Source: 67-14 sp020438345
Lineage (GTDB): Bacteria; Actinomycetota; Thermoleophilia; Solirubrobacterales; 70-9
Direction of reading: 5' to 3'
DNA: 64,000 nucleotides
Assembly: GCA_937872475.1 (NCBI GenBank)
Contig: CALMSY010000026.1
Location: forward strand, 1-64,000
The notes under the pieces were generated by a model. That model saw nothing but the letters and a program-made list of their open reading frames with translations, made no database searches and had not been told where the DNA came from. Below are positions 33,562 to 42,968 of the stretch, in pieces. How positions within the stretch are numbered: the stretch's first letter is position 1; each line of letters starts with the position of its first letter. The position numbers and the translations under genes are program-made.

Positions 33562-35229
33562 CTAGCTCTGCGGGCTTTCCGCCTGTCGCTCCCGGGCGTA
33601 GATCGTGTCGTAGAGGGTGAAGAGGCCGGGGAATGCTTCCTGCTTCACGATGCGCCAGCCCGGTGGCACCTCGAAGGGAAGTCCGCCGGGAATCACAAAT
33701 GAATCATCGGTGGGAGGAATACCCGAATCCAGGGTGAGGACCCGGACCGGTCCGGGTCCGGCGAAAGCATCGGTCGCGGGTGTGACCAGATCCACCGGTT
33801 GCAGCACCTGTTCGATGAAGTCCCGACGATCCGGAAGAGTCCCGACCGTGACCACCTTGCTTTCGTCGTCGAGGTACGGCTTGATCGGAGCGATCGGCGA
33901 AGGGGTCACATGCGAGTAATCCAGGGTGATCGCAGCCGCATCGGGGTTCTTGTTGATCTCGTCTGCGGCCCGGGTGTAGGGCACCGAAGAGATCTCCTGA
34001 TCGTTGATCCGGAAGGAGCCGACCAGCATCCCGGCCAGAACAAGCAGGGTCAGCGGGACCGACCAGCGCGGGCCCGATGAAGCGAGAATCGCGCCGAACA
34101 GCAACGGCAGGGCGATCCAGGTTCCGGCCAGGTTCCGGGTTCCAAGAATGTCGGTGCCGACCGCGAGCAGGAGCAGCTCGATGACCAGGGTTGAGAAGGT
34201 CATGATCAGGATCAGCCAGATGTCCCCGGCCGGAGCGGGTTGCGGCGTTTTCCGCGGAATACGGAACCGACGCCAGAGAGCAACCGCACCGGCCCCGAGC
34301 AGACCGGCCGCGACCAGCCAGAATTCCACGCTCGAGTACACCGACTCGGTACCCGAATCGACGCGAAAGAAGAAAGCCCGCTCCACTGCCTGTCTCTTGA
34401 CATCGAACCCGTCGCCCTGCAGCAGCTCGAGGATCGGCATCGTGATCGAGTTGGTATCCGCGAGAAATCCGGTGATCCAGGGCAGGTAGAGAATCGCGGC
34501 AGCCACATTCGCGAGCAGCGCTGGCAAGCGAGCCGACGGGTATCGCCAGAGTAGCCAGACCAATTGGCCGATCAGAACCGTCGCCATCGTGTAGTGGCTG
34601 TACATGGCCAGGCAGCTCGCAAGACCGTAGATGACCCACCAGCGCCTCTGGCCCTTCTCAATCGCGACCAGCATCGCGAAAGTCGAGATCAGCACCATCA
34701 GCATGCCCAGCGTGTAGCCGCGGGCATTGGCCGAGTAGTAGACGAGTAGCGGCGATGCCGCGGCGATCAGGGCAGCGATCGTCGCTCCCCTCTTTCCAAC
34801 GGTTCTGACCCCGATCAGATAGGTCAGCGGGATCGCCAGGACCCCCGCGATCAACGCAGGCAGGCGGATGATCTCCGGAGCGGAACTGAACTTCCCGGCC
34901 AGCCACGCGAGCATGAAGTAGAACGGCGGCGTGATTTCCGCGTCGGAGTGGACGATCTCCCAAACATCCACCAGGCGATGGCCCCTGATGATCCAGAGGG
35001 TTGACATCTCATCACCCCAGACCGGCACCTGAGCGCCCTTGATCCGCAACCAGGTCCCGACGACTCCGGCCACGACCAGCAGGCCGGCCACCCAGGCCCC
35101 GGCTGAAACTCTTCCAGATTTCCGCGGCTCGACGTCCGGGTCGCTGTCACTCACGCCGGATACCCTGCCAGACAGACCGGGCAGATGGGCCGGACCGCGA
35201 CTTGCTTCAGTTCCGTGGTTCGAGTTCAA
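33562..35229 (-). CDS. GT-C family membrane glycosyltransferase (PMT-like)
   Basis: This is a polytopic protein of 555 aa. VWGDEMSTLWII gives the catalytic external acidic pair, HSDAEITPPFYFMLAWLAGKF and IRLPALIAGVLAIP follow, then about ten helices and an external C-terminal domain of about 140 residues. It is paralogous to the genes at 29142 and 21798. It lies directly behind a 770-aa membrane protein: ATG at 35229 would overlap that gene's end by 23 bp, while GTG at 35154 would avoid the overlap; the first 25 residues are the only part in doubt. Donor is probably a polyprenyl-phosphate sugar. Confidence 0.8.
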   Translation of the reverse strand: MNSNHGTEASRGPAHLPGLSGRVSGVSDSDPDVEPRKSGRVSAGAWVAGLLVVAGVVGTWLRIKGAQVPVWGDEMSTLWIIRGHRLVDVWEIVHSDAEITPPFYFMLAWLAGKFSSAPEIIRLPALIAGVLAIPLTYLIGVRTVGKRGATIAALIAAASPLLVYYSANARGYTLGMLMVLISTFAMLVAIEKGQRRWWVIYGLASCLAMYSHYTMATVLIGQLVWLLWRYPSARLPALLANVAAAILYLPWITGFLADTNSITMPILELLQGDGFDVKRQAVERAFFFRVDSGTESVYSSVEFWLVAAGLLGAGAVALWRRFRIPRKTPQPAPAGDIWLILIMTFSTLVIELLLLAVGTDILGTRNLAGTWIALPLLFGAILASSGPRWSVPLTLLVLAGMLVGSFRINDQEISSVPYTRAADEINKNPDAAAITLDYSHVTPSPIAPIKPYLDDESKVVTVGTLPDRRDFIEQVLQPVDLVTPATDAFAGPGPVRVLTLDSGIPPTDDSFVIPGGLPFEVPPGWRIVKQEAFPGLFTLYDTIYARERQAESPQS

Positions 35230-37519
35230 CCACGACGAAACCGTCCCGCCTGGCGACCGTGGTCAGCCGGAACCGGGCGGCAATCCGTGCAAGGGCCCGG
35301 ACCTGTATCGGTTCGAGGGCCGCCCGCTCGTACAGGAGGTCGGGGTCGGTTTGGGGATCGCGGCTCAACTGCCTGAAGGATTCCAGCGCTCCCTCGTCAA
35401 GCAGCATCCGGTCACCCGGGGCAAGCTCCCCGACCGCCCTGTCGATTGCCGCGATATGCGGTCCGGGAACCCAGCTTGCTTCTTTGGCGTCGGTGATCCC
35501 GAGTGCGTTGGCCCGGTCGGCTCTCATCAGAATGGCAACGTCCAGGTCGGGTCTGGTGATTATCGGCGTCCGGTCTTCTCCAGGCATGTACTCCTCCAGC
35601 AGGGCCGCCCCCTGGTCGGCTCCTTCCACCATTTCCGGCATGTTCCAAAGCCGCTCCAACGCGAACCTGGCGGAGGACCCGCCGGGCACCGCGTAAGCGA
35701 GCAGGGTGTTCCCGGCCCGGTCAGAGGCCAGCGGCATCGAGATCGAAACCGAAAGAGCCGAAAGAGCCAGGGCCGACGCGAGAGCCACCCCCTTCACCCA
35801 CCTTCCGAGGTTCCCGGATCTCAGGATCAGGTTGAGCCAGACCGCTCCGGTCAGGACCAGCGGGAGGCAGAGGTAGGGCAGCACATGCGGCAGGGACCGG
35901 TTGTCGAAGTAGCTGAAAAGAAAGATTCCGAAGCCGGTCAATCCGGCCAGTGAAACCAGCGCCGGCAGATTTTGCCTGGACCAGCCGGGATTGCGAATCA
36001 CGATCGAGATCAGGGCGATCGCGGCAACTCCCCAGGCGATGCCGACCGCGATCCCGGGTGACCAGGCCGGGACGTCATAGGTGATATCCCCGACGTCACC
36101 GGTCAGGAAATCACGCAGGTAGGTCAGGTAAAGACCCCAGTCCGGTAGCTGACCGGAGACCGCCAGGGTCGCGATGGCAAAAACGGCCTGGAAAGCCGCC
36201 CAGGAAAGCACCATGGCCCCGGCACCGCGGAGCAGGGTGGCGATCCGGCGGCCGGGTTCCGCTACCGCGGCCCTCAGGGCAATCATGGAAACGGCTGCAC
36301 CACTCACATACATGAACGCTTCCAGCGCCCAGACCGAGGAAAGCCCGACCACCGCCCAGCCGGCCAGTTCCCAGAATCTCCTGCCCTGCTTCAATCGCGT
36401 TGCCGCGACCCAGAACAGAATCAGCGGAACGGGCAGCCCGAATCGAAGACCGCCGTGCTGGAGCAGTCCACCGATCGGGTATTCGAGCCCGTAGACGAGG
36501 GTAATCACAGCAACCGCAAGGGCCGAGGTGGCGAGCAGCCTTCCGACCCCGGCAAGGCGCAGAATCGCGTAGCCGCCCGCGAACATCAGGGCGGAAAGGA
36601 CGGCGTCAAAGAAGGCCAGTGTCCCATTGTTCATCGGGACCAGTTCGAACCAGGCCGCCAGCAAATAGATCGAACCGATGCCGTACTGGGAGACAGTGTC
36701 AACCAGCAGCACCGAACCGTGGCCGACCTGGCTCAGAGCACCCAGGAACAGTGCTTCGTGGCCCTGCATCACGTAGGTGGCGAAGGTGTCCGCGGGGAGA
36801 TTCGACTCGAGCGGGCCACGCATCACCACCAGATCAGGAACAGCGAGCAGGATCAACAGCAGCACGAGCCCGTCGAACGTCAGGCCGAGCCTTGCCGAAG
36901 GCTTCCATGACCAACCTGACGCCCAGACCAGTAGCACGGCACAAGCCAACAGGAGCCCGCCGGCCAGCCATGGAAGATCAATGTGGGCGATTTCCCCCAG
37001 GCAGAGCAGCGCCCCGGCGGCCGTGATCCACGCCACCCCGGTCAACCCGCGACTGCTTCGCCCGAGAACTTCGGGGAGGTTGCGTTTGCGGTCGGCCAGC
37101 CGTAGCCAGACCGGAACAAAAACCAGGAACCAGGCAACGGTCAGAGCGAACAGGAGCCAGAGCCCGCCTCCCCAGGCGAAGGCCCCTGACAATCGGAGCA
37201 GCAAAATAGTGAGCGCCTGTCCGGTCACCGTGAGGGCAGCCAGCCCGTTCAACGCGGCCGGTTCCCGGCCCTCGGCGACCCGGTCGACAAATCCGGGGAC
37301 GAAGATCGCGGACAGCGGAACAATGACCAGAAACCCGAGAAAGAACAGCGCCGACTCAGCCGACTGCTGCTGAGGCTCCGCCAGCGGATTATCAGCGATC
37401 ACCGGAGTTGAAAGCGCGAAGAGCGGGGCGAGAAGAAGCAGAAACACCCCGATCGCGGCCGAAGCCGAAAGGGTGATGGTGACTCCCGCACGCCTCACAT
37501 TTCGAGTGGCCTCCGGCAC
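35207..37519 (-). CDS. large polytopic membrane protein of unknown function in glycan locus
   Basis: This is a 770-aa protein with roughly 16-18 predicted membrane helices and a soluble C-terminal region of about 150 residues (after LALSALSVSISMPLASDRAGN) carrying DRMLLDEGALESF. I do not recognise a named family; the size, many helices and hydrophilic C-terminus are compatible with a GT-C-like sugar transferase, but the diagnostic Asp-Glu pair after helix one is not seen. The start is GTG at 37519, with TAGGAT 6 nt upstream. It overlaps the following GT-C gene and may be co-transcribed with it. Confidence 0.65.
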   Translation of the reverse strand: MPEATRNVRRAGVTITLSASAAIGVFLLLLAPLFALSTPVIADNPLAEPQQQSAESALFFLGFLVIVPLSAIFVPGFVDRVAEGREPAALNGLAALTVTGQALTILLLRLSGAFAWGGGLWLLFALTVAWFLVFVPVWLRLADRKRNLPEVLGRSSRGLTGVAWITAAGALLCLGEIAHIDLPWLAGGLLLACAVLLVWASGWSWKPSARLGLTFDGLVLLLILLAVPDLVVMRGPLESNLPADTFATYVMQGHEALFLGALSQVGHGSVLLVDTVSQYGIGSIYLLAAWFELVPMNNGTLAFFDAVLSALMFAGGYAILRLAGVGRLLATSALAVAVITLVYGLEYPIGGLLQHGGLRFGLPVPLILFWVAATRLKQGRRFWELAGWAVVGLSSVWALEAFMYVSGAAVSMIALRAAVAEPGRRIATLLRGAGAMVLSWAAFQAVFAIATLAVSGQLPDWGLYLTYLRDFLTGDVGDITYDVPAWSPGIAVGIAWGVAAIALISIVIRNPGWSRQNLPALVSLAGLTGFGIFLFSYFDNRSLPHVLPYLCLPLVLTGAVWLNLILRSGNLGRWVKGVALASALALSALSVSISMPLASDRAGNTLLAYAVPGGSSARFALERLWNMPEMVEGADQGAALLEEYMPGEDRTPIITRPDLDVAILMRADRANALGITDAKEASWVPGPHIAAIDRAVGELAPGDRMLLDEGALESFRQLSRDPQTDPDLLYERAALEPIQVRALARIAARFRLTTVARRDGFVVVELEPRN

Positions 37520-37578
37520 CCCGCGATCCTATATCCGGGCCCGAAGGCTCACAGCCTCCCCGGAAACATGATGCAAGA

Positions 37579-38352
37579 ATGCCTCCGATGACAGGCCGCA
37601 TCACGGGAGAACGGGTCAGCGACCCGACCGGGGGGTTCAACCCGACCTGGCAGCGGCATGTGGCAGCCTACGACCTGGTGGCCACCGAATTCGGGCCGGG
37701 CCGGTTGCTCGACCTGGGTTGCGGTGTCGGTCACAGCTTTGACCGTCTCGCTCCGCGTGAAACCGTCGGTCTTGATCTGAGCCCCGAAGCGCTCGCCGGG
37801 CAGGACAGGGAAACAGTGGTCTCCGACATGCGAGAGATTCCCTTCCCTGATGGCAGTTTCGATTCAGTGCTTTCGGTTCATTCGGTCGAGCATGTGACAG
37901 ATCCGGAACGGGTCGTTGCGGAAGCGGCAAGAGTCCTCCGGCCCGCCGGAACGGCTGTCTTCGTTACTCCGAACCGGCTCACCTTCGGTCGACCGGATGA
38001 GATCATCGATCCTTTCCATTTCATCGAGTTCTCCGCGCCGGAACTGGAGACCCTTTGCCGGACCGGCTTTTCCGAAGTGGAGATCACCGGCCTGTTCGGT
38101 TCGTCCTCATATATGGAGCTGCATGACGAGGAGCGGGCGAAACTCGACCGGATGCTGGCGCTCGATCCGCTTCGCCTGCGTCGCCTGATTCCGGTCCGGG
38201 CCAGGCAGGGTTTGTATGACATGGCGCTACGCCGGTTCAGACGAGAAGCAGATCCCCGTGCCGGAACGATCGGAGTCGAGGACTTTCACCGCGGACAGGA
38301 GGATCTGGACCGGTGCCTGGACGTGATCGCGGTCTGTCGGGTCCCCGGATGA
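37579..38352 (+). CDS. class I SAM-dependent methyltransferase
   Basis: This is a 257-aa protein: GRLLDLGCGVGHSFD (motif I), GLDLSPEALAG, FDSVLSVHSVEHV, VLRPAGTAVFVTPNRLTFGRPDEIIDPFH and a following helical cap. The EHVTDPERV and 'PNR' segments fit methyltransferases of glycan clusters. It starts a three-gene run of methyltransferase, zinc-ribbon methyltransferase and GT2, linked by short overlaps. ATG at 37579 or 37588 are both possible; no ribosome site is obvious. Confidence 0.83.
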   Translation: MPPMTGRITGERVSDPTGGFNPTWQRHVAAYDLVATEFGPGRLLDLGCGVGHSFDRLAPRETVGLDLSPEALAGQDRETVVSDMREIPFPDGSFDSVLSVHSVEHVTDPERVVAEAARVLRPAGTAVFVTPNRLTFGRPDEIIDPFHFIEFSAPELETLCRTGFSEVEITGLFGSSSYMELHDEERAKLDRMLALDPLRLRRLIPVRARQGLYDMALRRFRREADPRAGTIGVEDFHRGQEDLDRCLDVIAVCRVPG

Positions 38353-39263
38353 GTGATGCCGGACCGGGCTGGTCGGGAGCTCCGGCGACGGAATGCCTCT
38401 GGTGCGGAGCCGGTTTGGACCGATCCGCCCTCCACCTGGCCGGGCGCGTGGTCTGCGGAAACTGCGGCTGCGGCACAACCGATCCGCTCCCTGACGAGGC
38501 ATCGCTTGACGCCGCGTATCGGACCTATCGTCCCGACGGGCCACGATTCGCCTTCGGCGGTGAAGCCCTGCTGCGTCGATCCCGCGCCACTCTCGCCAAC
38601 CGAATTGACCGGGCGGCTCCCTCGGGACGGGTCCTTGACGTGGGCGCCGGCGATGGCAATCTGATCGATGCCCTCTCCGCTCTTGGGAGACCATCAATCG
38701 GACTGGAGCGAAAGCCCGCCCGTGATGACATTCTCGACCTGCCGGTCAGCGAGGTCGAAGGCGAATTTGCCGCCATTGTCTTCTGGCATTCCCTCGAACA
38801 CCTGCCCGATCCGTCCGGTGCCATCGAAGCAGCCCACAACCTGCTGGTGCCCGGTGGGTTGATCTTTATCGCAGTACCTGACCTCGCCGGTCGGCAAGCC
38901 AGGATCTTCGGGGACCGCTGGCTGCACCTGGACCTTCCCCGGCACCTGGTGCATCTGCGGTCGGATTCGCTGGTCGAAGGTTTGAGACGGCGCGGATTTG
39001 TGACCGAAGTGACCTCCGGGACCCGGGCAGGACAGAACCTGATCGGCTGGCTTGACGGCCTGGTGCGGAGCCTGCCCGGTGACCTCAACCTTTATCAGGC
39101 ACTCCGTCGCAAGGGATCCCGCCAGATCCCGATGACCGAAACCCGGCGACTCCTTTCAATCGCCGCGGGGGTGGTTCTCGCGCCTGTTGCCATAGCCTTG
39201 TCCGCAATCGAGATAGCTACCGGCCGAACCGGGTCGATCTACGTGGAAGCGCGCCGTGCCTGA
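38349..39263 (+). CDS. class I SAM-dependent methyltransferase with N-terminal zinc ribbon
   Basis: This is a 304-aa protein. An N-terminal ribbon with two Cys pairs (CLWCG, CGNCGCG) precedes a methyltransferase domain: RVLDVGAGDGNLIDAL (motif I), VFWHSLEHLPDP, LLVPGGLIFIAVPD and WLHLDLPRHLVH, the latter diagnostic for the family of C-methyltransferase-like enzymes that also carry a zinc ribbon. The C-terminus includes a hydrophobic helix (AAGVVLAPVAIALSAIEIA). It starts with an ATGA overlap on the preceding gene and ends with an 8-bp overlap on the following GT2, so all three form one translation unit. Confidence 0.85.
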   Translation: MSDAGPGWSGAPATECLWCGAGLDRSALHLAGRVVCGNCGCGTTDPLPDEASLDAAYRTYRPDGPRFAFGGEALLRRSRATLANRIDRAAPSGRVLDVGAGDGNLIDALSALGRPSIGLERKPARDDILDLPVSEVEGEFAAIVFWHSLEHLPDPSGAIEAAHNLLVPGGLIFIAVPDLAGRQARIFGDRWLHLDLPRHLVHLRSDSLVEGLRRRGFVTEVTSGTRAGQNLIGWLDGLVRSLPGDLNLYQALRRKGSRQIPMTETRRLLSIAAGVVLAPVAIALSAIEIATGRTGSIYVEARRA

Positions 39264-40011
39264 ACTGGAAGAAGGGAAACTGAAAGTTGTTGTGGTGATG
39301 CCAGCCCGACAGGCGGCATCGACCCTTGAGAGCACGATCGCCGGGATTCCCCGAGATGTGGTCGATGAGGTGATCCTGGTTGATGATTCATCCACCGATG
39401 CCACGGTCAACCTTGCCCGTTCGCTCGATGTCGATGTTGTCTGGCATCCCCATCAGGTCGGCTACGGAGGTAACCAGAAGACCTGTTATCTCGAAGCCCT
39501 TCAGCGTGGCGCCGATGTTGTGGTGATGCTGCACCCGGACGGCCAGTACGAACCGGGCCTGATCCCGAGCATGATCGGGCCGATCATCGATGGCGAGGCC
39601 GATCTCGTGCTCGGATCAAGACTCCTCGTCCCGGGTTGGGCGCTTGATGCCGGCATGCCGCGCTGGAAGTTCATCGCCAATCGCTTCCTGACCACGATTC
39701 AGAACAAGATCATGGGCACTGATCTTTCCGAGGCCCACACCGGCTACCGGGCCTACTCCCGGGAGCTGCTCCTCACCGTTCCTTTCCTCCGCAACTCCCT
39801 TGATTTCGTCTTCGACGCCGAACTGCTCTACCAGGCTTCCCATATGGGGTTCCGGATCACCGAGGTGCCGGCCCGTTGCCGCTACTTCGACGAGATGTCC
39901 TCGGTCGGGTTCAAGGTCGGGGTTATCTACGGAACCAAGACACTCTGGTCGGGCCTGCGGCTGATCCTGCACCGCAACCGGATGCTCCCGGCGCGCAAGT
40001 TCAGACGCTAG
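39256..40011 (+). CDS. glycosyltransferase family 2 (DPM1-like)
   Basis: This is a 251-aa GT2: VVVVMPARQAASTLEST, ILVDDSSTDAT, GYGGNQKTCYLEAL, metal-binding LHPDGQYEPG, LVLGSRLL, then KIMGTDLSEAHTGYRAYSRE. This is the common polyprenyl-phosphate glycosyltransferase type, without membrane helices. The start is GTG at 39256 inside the end of the zinc-ribbon methyltransferase gene. It probably provides a lipid-linked sugar or acts directly on the growing chain. Confidence 0.88.
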   Translation: MPELEEGKLKVVVVMPARQAASTLESTIAGIPRDVVDEVILVDDSSTDATVNLARSLDVDVVWHPHQVGYGGNQKTCYLEALQRGADVVVMLHPDGQYEPGLIPSMIGPIIDGEADLVLGSRLLVPGWALDAGMPRWKFIANRFLTTIQNKIMGTDLSEAHTGYRAYSRELLLTVPFLRNSLDFVFDAELLYQASHMGFRITEVPARCRYFDEMSSVGFKVGVIYGTKTLWSGLRLILHRNRMLPARKFRR

Positions 40012-40017
40012 AGCGGT

Positions 40018-40803
40018 TCAGCCGCGAGTTCCGGCGGACTTCCTCCATTTGTTCAGCGCCCGGAAATCGTCGACCGGACTCCCCGGGGACGCCGATCCCG
40101 GACCGGGACGGATGTCGACAACTTCGACCGGTTTCTCGACCGCGCGGCCACCTTCCGCCGAAACCCTCCATACCCCTGCCCCTTCCCTTGCACTGAACGC
40201 TTCGACCATCTCGCCGTCCTCAAAGAGCAGGCCGGTCTGGTCATCGGCACCGTAACCCGGGGCGATGTTCCTGCCGACTTCGGAGAGGTACTTCTCACGC
40301 CTTCCCGGGTCACGGTGATAGTGGACGCAGAGACTTCCTTCCAGCATGCCCAGACCGAGGGCCGGCTCAGGCCGACCGGAGGAACTGGTGATCCCCGCCT
40401 CGAACCAGCACATCGCTCCGGCGCTCTGGCCGACCACCATCACCCCCTGTTCAAGGCAGTCGGTGATCAAGCCGGCGATGCCGTGCGGCTTCCACACCGC
40501 AACCAGATTGACCAGGCTCCCCCCACCAACGTAAATCACGTCCTGGCGCATCAGGTGCGCGGAGACATCAATCGGATTGGCACCGAGCCGGAAGAGGGAA
40601 ACATCACTGACCTCACATCCCCGGCTGCCGAATGAACGCCGGAAGCGGGAGATCTGGTCCTCCGGGTCACCGCTTGCGGTCGGCAACAGACAGACTTCCG
40701 GCTTCCTCCCGCCCGTCAGTTCGATGATGTGATCACAGATAGCCTCGTTGCCATCGAGACGATCGAACTCGTGGCCACCCATTACGAGGATCCTGCCTTT
40801 CAT
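40018..40803 (-). CDS. S51-family peptidase (dipeptidase E / cyanophycinase-like)
   Basis: This is a 261-aa protein of the class I glutamine-amidotransferase-like fold. The nucleophile elbow VVGQSAGAMCWFE contains the catalytic Ser; YVGGGSLVNLVAVW and LLPTASGD are typical of the PepE group. Peptidase E cleaves Asp-X dipeptides; cyanophycinase cleaves beta-Asp-Arg. No cyanophycin synthetase is in the window, so a PepE-like role is favoured. It is a tandem paralogue of the next gene upstream (9 bp apart) and is probably in the same transcript. Cytoplasmic, with no signal peptide. Confidence 0.82.
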   Translation of the reverse strand: MKGRILVMGGHEFDRLDGNEAICDHIIELTGGRKPEVCLLPTASGDPEDQISRFRRSFGSRGCEVSDVSLFRLGANPIDVSAHLMRQDVIYVGGGSLVNLVAVWKPHGIAGLITDCLEQGVMVVGQSAGAMCWFEAGITSSSGRPEPALGLGMLEGSLCVHYHRDPGRREKYLSEVGRNIAPGYGADDQTGLLFEDGEMVEAFSAREGAGVWRVSAEGGRAVEKPVEVVDIRPGPGSASPGSPVDDFRALNKWRKSAGTRG

Positions 40804-40812
40804 GAAGTCACC

Positions 40813-41580
40813 TCAAGCCTGGATCGGGGTTGACGACCAGGGAATCGGCGAGTCTTCAACCAGCGGAACATGGTCGGGCGAGCCGAGGTATCTGGTCGCA
40901 AGCTGGGTGGTCTTCGGACGGTCGCCTTTCAATTCGATCCGGTACGCGCGCGCCTCCGGGCGCGAAGCAACCACCTGGGCGAGTTCAGTGTCGATGAAGT
41001 GGAATGCGGCGCCATCGGTGGCCGTGTAGCCCGGACGAAGACCCTCGCCCAGCTTCTGTTCGAAGGCCCGATGGGCCGGTGAGCCGAGTTCGAAATGGAC
41101 CTGGTTCGACCAGGGCAGAAAGCCAAGCCCGATCGTCACGCTGGTCTCTTTCTGGTAGGTGGTCACGCATTCCTCGAACCAGCAGAGTGATCCCGCAGAG
41201 AGTCCGCAAAGAACGATTCCGCGTTCCCATGCTTCGCGAAGGATCAGATCGAGGCCATGTGCCCGCCAAACCCCGAGCATGCTGATCACGCTGCCACCAC
41301 CGACATAGATCAGATCCTGGGACAGGAGGTGATCCCTGATCGAAGCGGCTCCGCGTTCACGCCGGAACAGGGAAATGTGCGAAGCCTCCCCCCGCTCGCG
41401 GAAGGCGTTGTAGAAGCGGACCAGATAGTGGTCGGCGTCACCCGACGCGGTTGGCAGAAAACAGACCCGTGGCTTCTTCAGGCCGGTCGTTGCGACCACG
41501 AAATCGTCGAGCAGGGGATTGCCGGATTCCATTGAAAACCCACCCCCACCGAAAGCCACGATCTGTCTCTTTGTTTCCAT
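40813..41580 (-). CDS. S51-family peptidase (dipeptidase E-like), paralogue
   Basis: This is a 255-aa protein with the same fold and motifs as its downstream neighbour: QIVAFGGGGFSME, CFLPTASGDADHYLVRFY, IYVGGGSVISMLGVW and the Ser elbow VLCGLSAGSLCWFE, followed by a His-containing NQVHFELG region. The start is ATG at 41580; the frame is open to 41775 but the upstream part shows no family similarity. The 9-bp gap to the paralogue indicates one transcript and a recent duplication followed by divergence. Which dipeptide or isopeptide it cuts is unknown. Confidence 0.82.
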   Translation of the reverse strand: METKRQIVAFGGGGFSMESGNPLLDDFVVATTGLKKPRVCFLPTASGDADHYLVRFYNAFRERGEASHISLFRRERGAASIRDHLLSQDLIYVGGGSVISMLGVWRAHGLDLILREAWERGIVLCGLSAGSLCWFEECVTTYQKETSVTIGLGFLPWSNQVHFELGSPAHRAFEQKLGEGLRPGYTATDGAAFHFIDTELAQVVASRPEARAYRIELKGDRPKTTQLATRYLGSPDHVPLVEDSPIPWSSTPIQA

Positions 41581-41665
41581 GCGGGGATGATTCCGTGCCG
41601 GGAACGGGTTCACTTTGGCCCGTCGGCCAGCATGCAGTTGCCTCCGTTTATCCCTGCGAGAGGAC

Positions 41666-41694
41666 TTGTCGGGGCCGCCGTTGGAACCTATGCT
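41666..41694 (+). promoter_or_regulatory. candidate promoter for the secreted protein at 41790
   Basis: TTGTCG (41666-41671) and TATGCT (41689-41694) are separated by exactly 17 bp, a good vegetative-type promoter. The leader before the ATG at 41790 would be about 90 nt and ends with AAGGAGA. The rest of the 209-bp gap between this gene and the divergent peptidase gene shows nothing else I can name. Confidence 0.5.
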
Positions 41695-41789
41695 GATGTT
41701 TGAAAGTCGCGGCAACTGTCCATCTACGGACTCAGGCACATGGATTTCGTGTGCTGTCAGGGGACAATCCGACAAGGAGAGACTTTCCG

Positions 41790-42932
41790 ATGCGAACCGA
41801 CCCGCTGAATACCGGCGACCTCACAGCAAGGGCCGCCTCCTGTCTCCTTGTGTTGGCGGCTGCGCTGGGTGTGATCCTGATTCTGGCCGCACCATCCAAA
41901 GCCGCCCCGGTCTCCCTGACCTTCGACCACGGACGCATAACTATCGGCGAGCTCTTCAAGGATCAGGTGGTCCTGCCGGCCCCGGGGACTTTCCCTTCGG
42001 ATCAGTTGCCGGCCCCCCAACGCACCGATATCCAGCTGAACGGTGACCTGGACGGAGACAGGATCACGATCCCTGCCGCGACCAATGCCGGCACCCAGTT
42101 CCCTTACATGTTCCTGCTGCACCCGATCGAGAAGGAACTCAGAATCCCGATAACGATGCGCCTCAATGAACCTGGCCTGACCGGCACCTTCAACGGGCAG
42201 ACCGGGGCGATGACCCTCGATGGCCAGCTCGATCTGGTGGTGGTCACGGGGACCGGGACAAGTTTCCCGTTCCCCGATTCCCTGAGCGATGTCGGGGTAC
42301 CGCCACTCGGTCTTTTCGCGAGGTGCCGCATCGACAACCTTCCAGTCAGTTTCTCCACGGGCAACACGTCGCCGATCACCGGACAGGCCTTCACCGGCGG
42401 ATTCGGCAAGAACGGTGCCCTGACTACGAGTTTCGACAAGCTGCCTGCTTCGGTTTCCGAGAACGGTGGGGCCTGTGATGACCTCAATCGACTGCTGAAC
42501 GTAGCGGGTGGCATCTGGCTCTCGAACGGTGTTGTCGAGCCTGTCCCCCAACCCGACCCTCCAGCCCCGACCTGTGAGACCAACTACCGGCTCTGTCCCC
42601 CGTCCCCGTACACCGAGATCGATGGTGTCAGACTCAAACCGGGCAGGAAAACGGTCAAACCCGGCAAGAGGACCGTCCTGACTGTGAGAGTCCATAACTC
42701 GGGGACCAGAACCGCGGTCCGCCAGGTCGTGAAAATCAAGTCTTCCAACCGGCGAGTCAAGGTCCCGTCCAGAATCGTCGTGACCGTCCCCGCCAACGGC
42801 AACGCAACCCGGAAGTTCAAGGTCCGGGTGAAGCGTAGAGCGAAGGGCAAAGCGGTGATCAGCGCCGGCACCAACGGCTGGTGGGGCAACACATACCTGA
42901 AGATCAAACGCAGTAATCCCAAGCGCCGCTGA
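41790..42932 (+). CDS. secreted protein with C-terminal Ig-like/CARDB-type domain
   Basis: This is a 380-aa exported protein. The signal peptide (ASCLLVLAAALGVILILAAPSKAA) follows a short basic-free start; a strong ribosome site AAGGAGA (41774-41780) fixes the ATG at 41790 and rules out the longer frame from 41700. The middle 220 residues form a beta-rich domain with few hallmarks (DHGRITIGELFKDQ, MTLDGQLDLVVVTG), reminiscent of actinobacterial envelope proteins of unknown role. After a Pro-rich linker, residues about 290-380 form an Ig-like domain very rich in Lys/Arg (LTVRVHNSGTRTAVRQ), like CARDB modules. Probably cell-surface associated. Confidence 0.72.
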   Translation: MRTDPLNTGDLTARAASCLLVLAAALGVILILAAPSKAAPVSLTFDHGRITIGELFKDQVVLPAPGTFPSDQLPAPQRTDIQLNGDLDGDRITIPAATNAGTQFPYMFLLHPIEKELRIPITMRLNEPGLTGTFNGQTGAMTLDGQLDLVVVTGTGTSFPFPDSLSDVGVPPLGLFARCRIDNLPVSFSTGNTSPITGQAFTGGFGKNGALTTSFDKLPASVSENGGACDDLNRLLNVAGGIWLSNGVVEPVPQPDPPAPTCETNYRLCPPSPYTEIDGVRLKPGRKTVKPGKRTVLTVRVHNSGTRTAVRQVVKIKSSNRRVKVPSRIVVTVPANGNATRKFKVRVKRRAKGKAVISAGTNGWWGNTYLKIKRSNPKRR

Positions 42933-42953
42933 GCGGGTACCGGGCCAGCCAAA

Positions 42954-42959
42954 TAAACT
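42954..42959 (+). promoter_or_regulatory. leaderless-type -10 element (TAAACT) of the carboxyltransferase gene, inside a stem-loop
   Basis: CAAATAAACT (42950-42959) lies 9 nt before the ATG at 42969 and is identical, with identical spacing, to the sequence before the biotin carboxylase gene at 61427. Here it also forms the loop side of a stem (GGCCAG 42943-42948 with CTGGCC 42958-42963). No ribosome site is present. Confidence 0.5.
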
Positions 42960-42968
42960 GGCCGGTTC

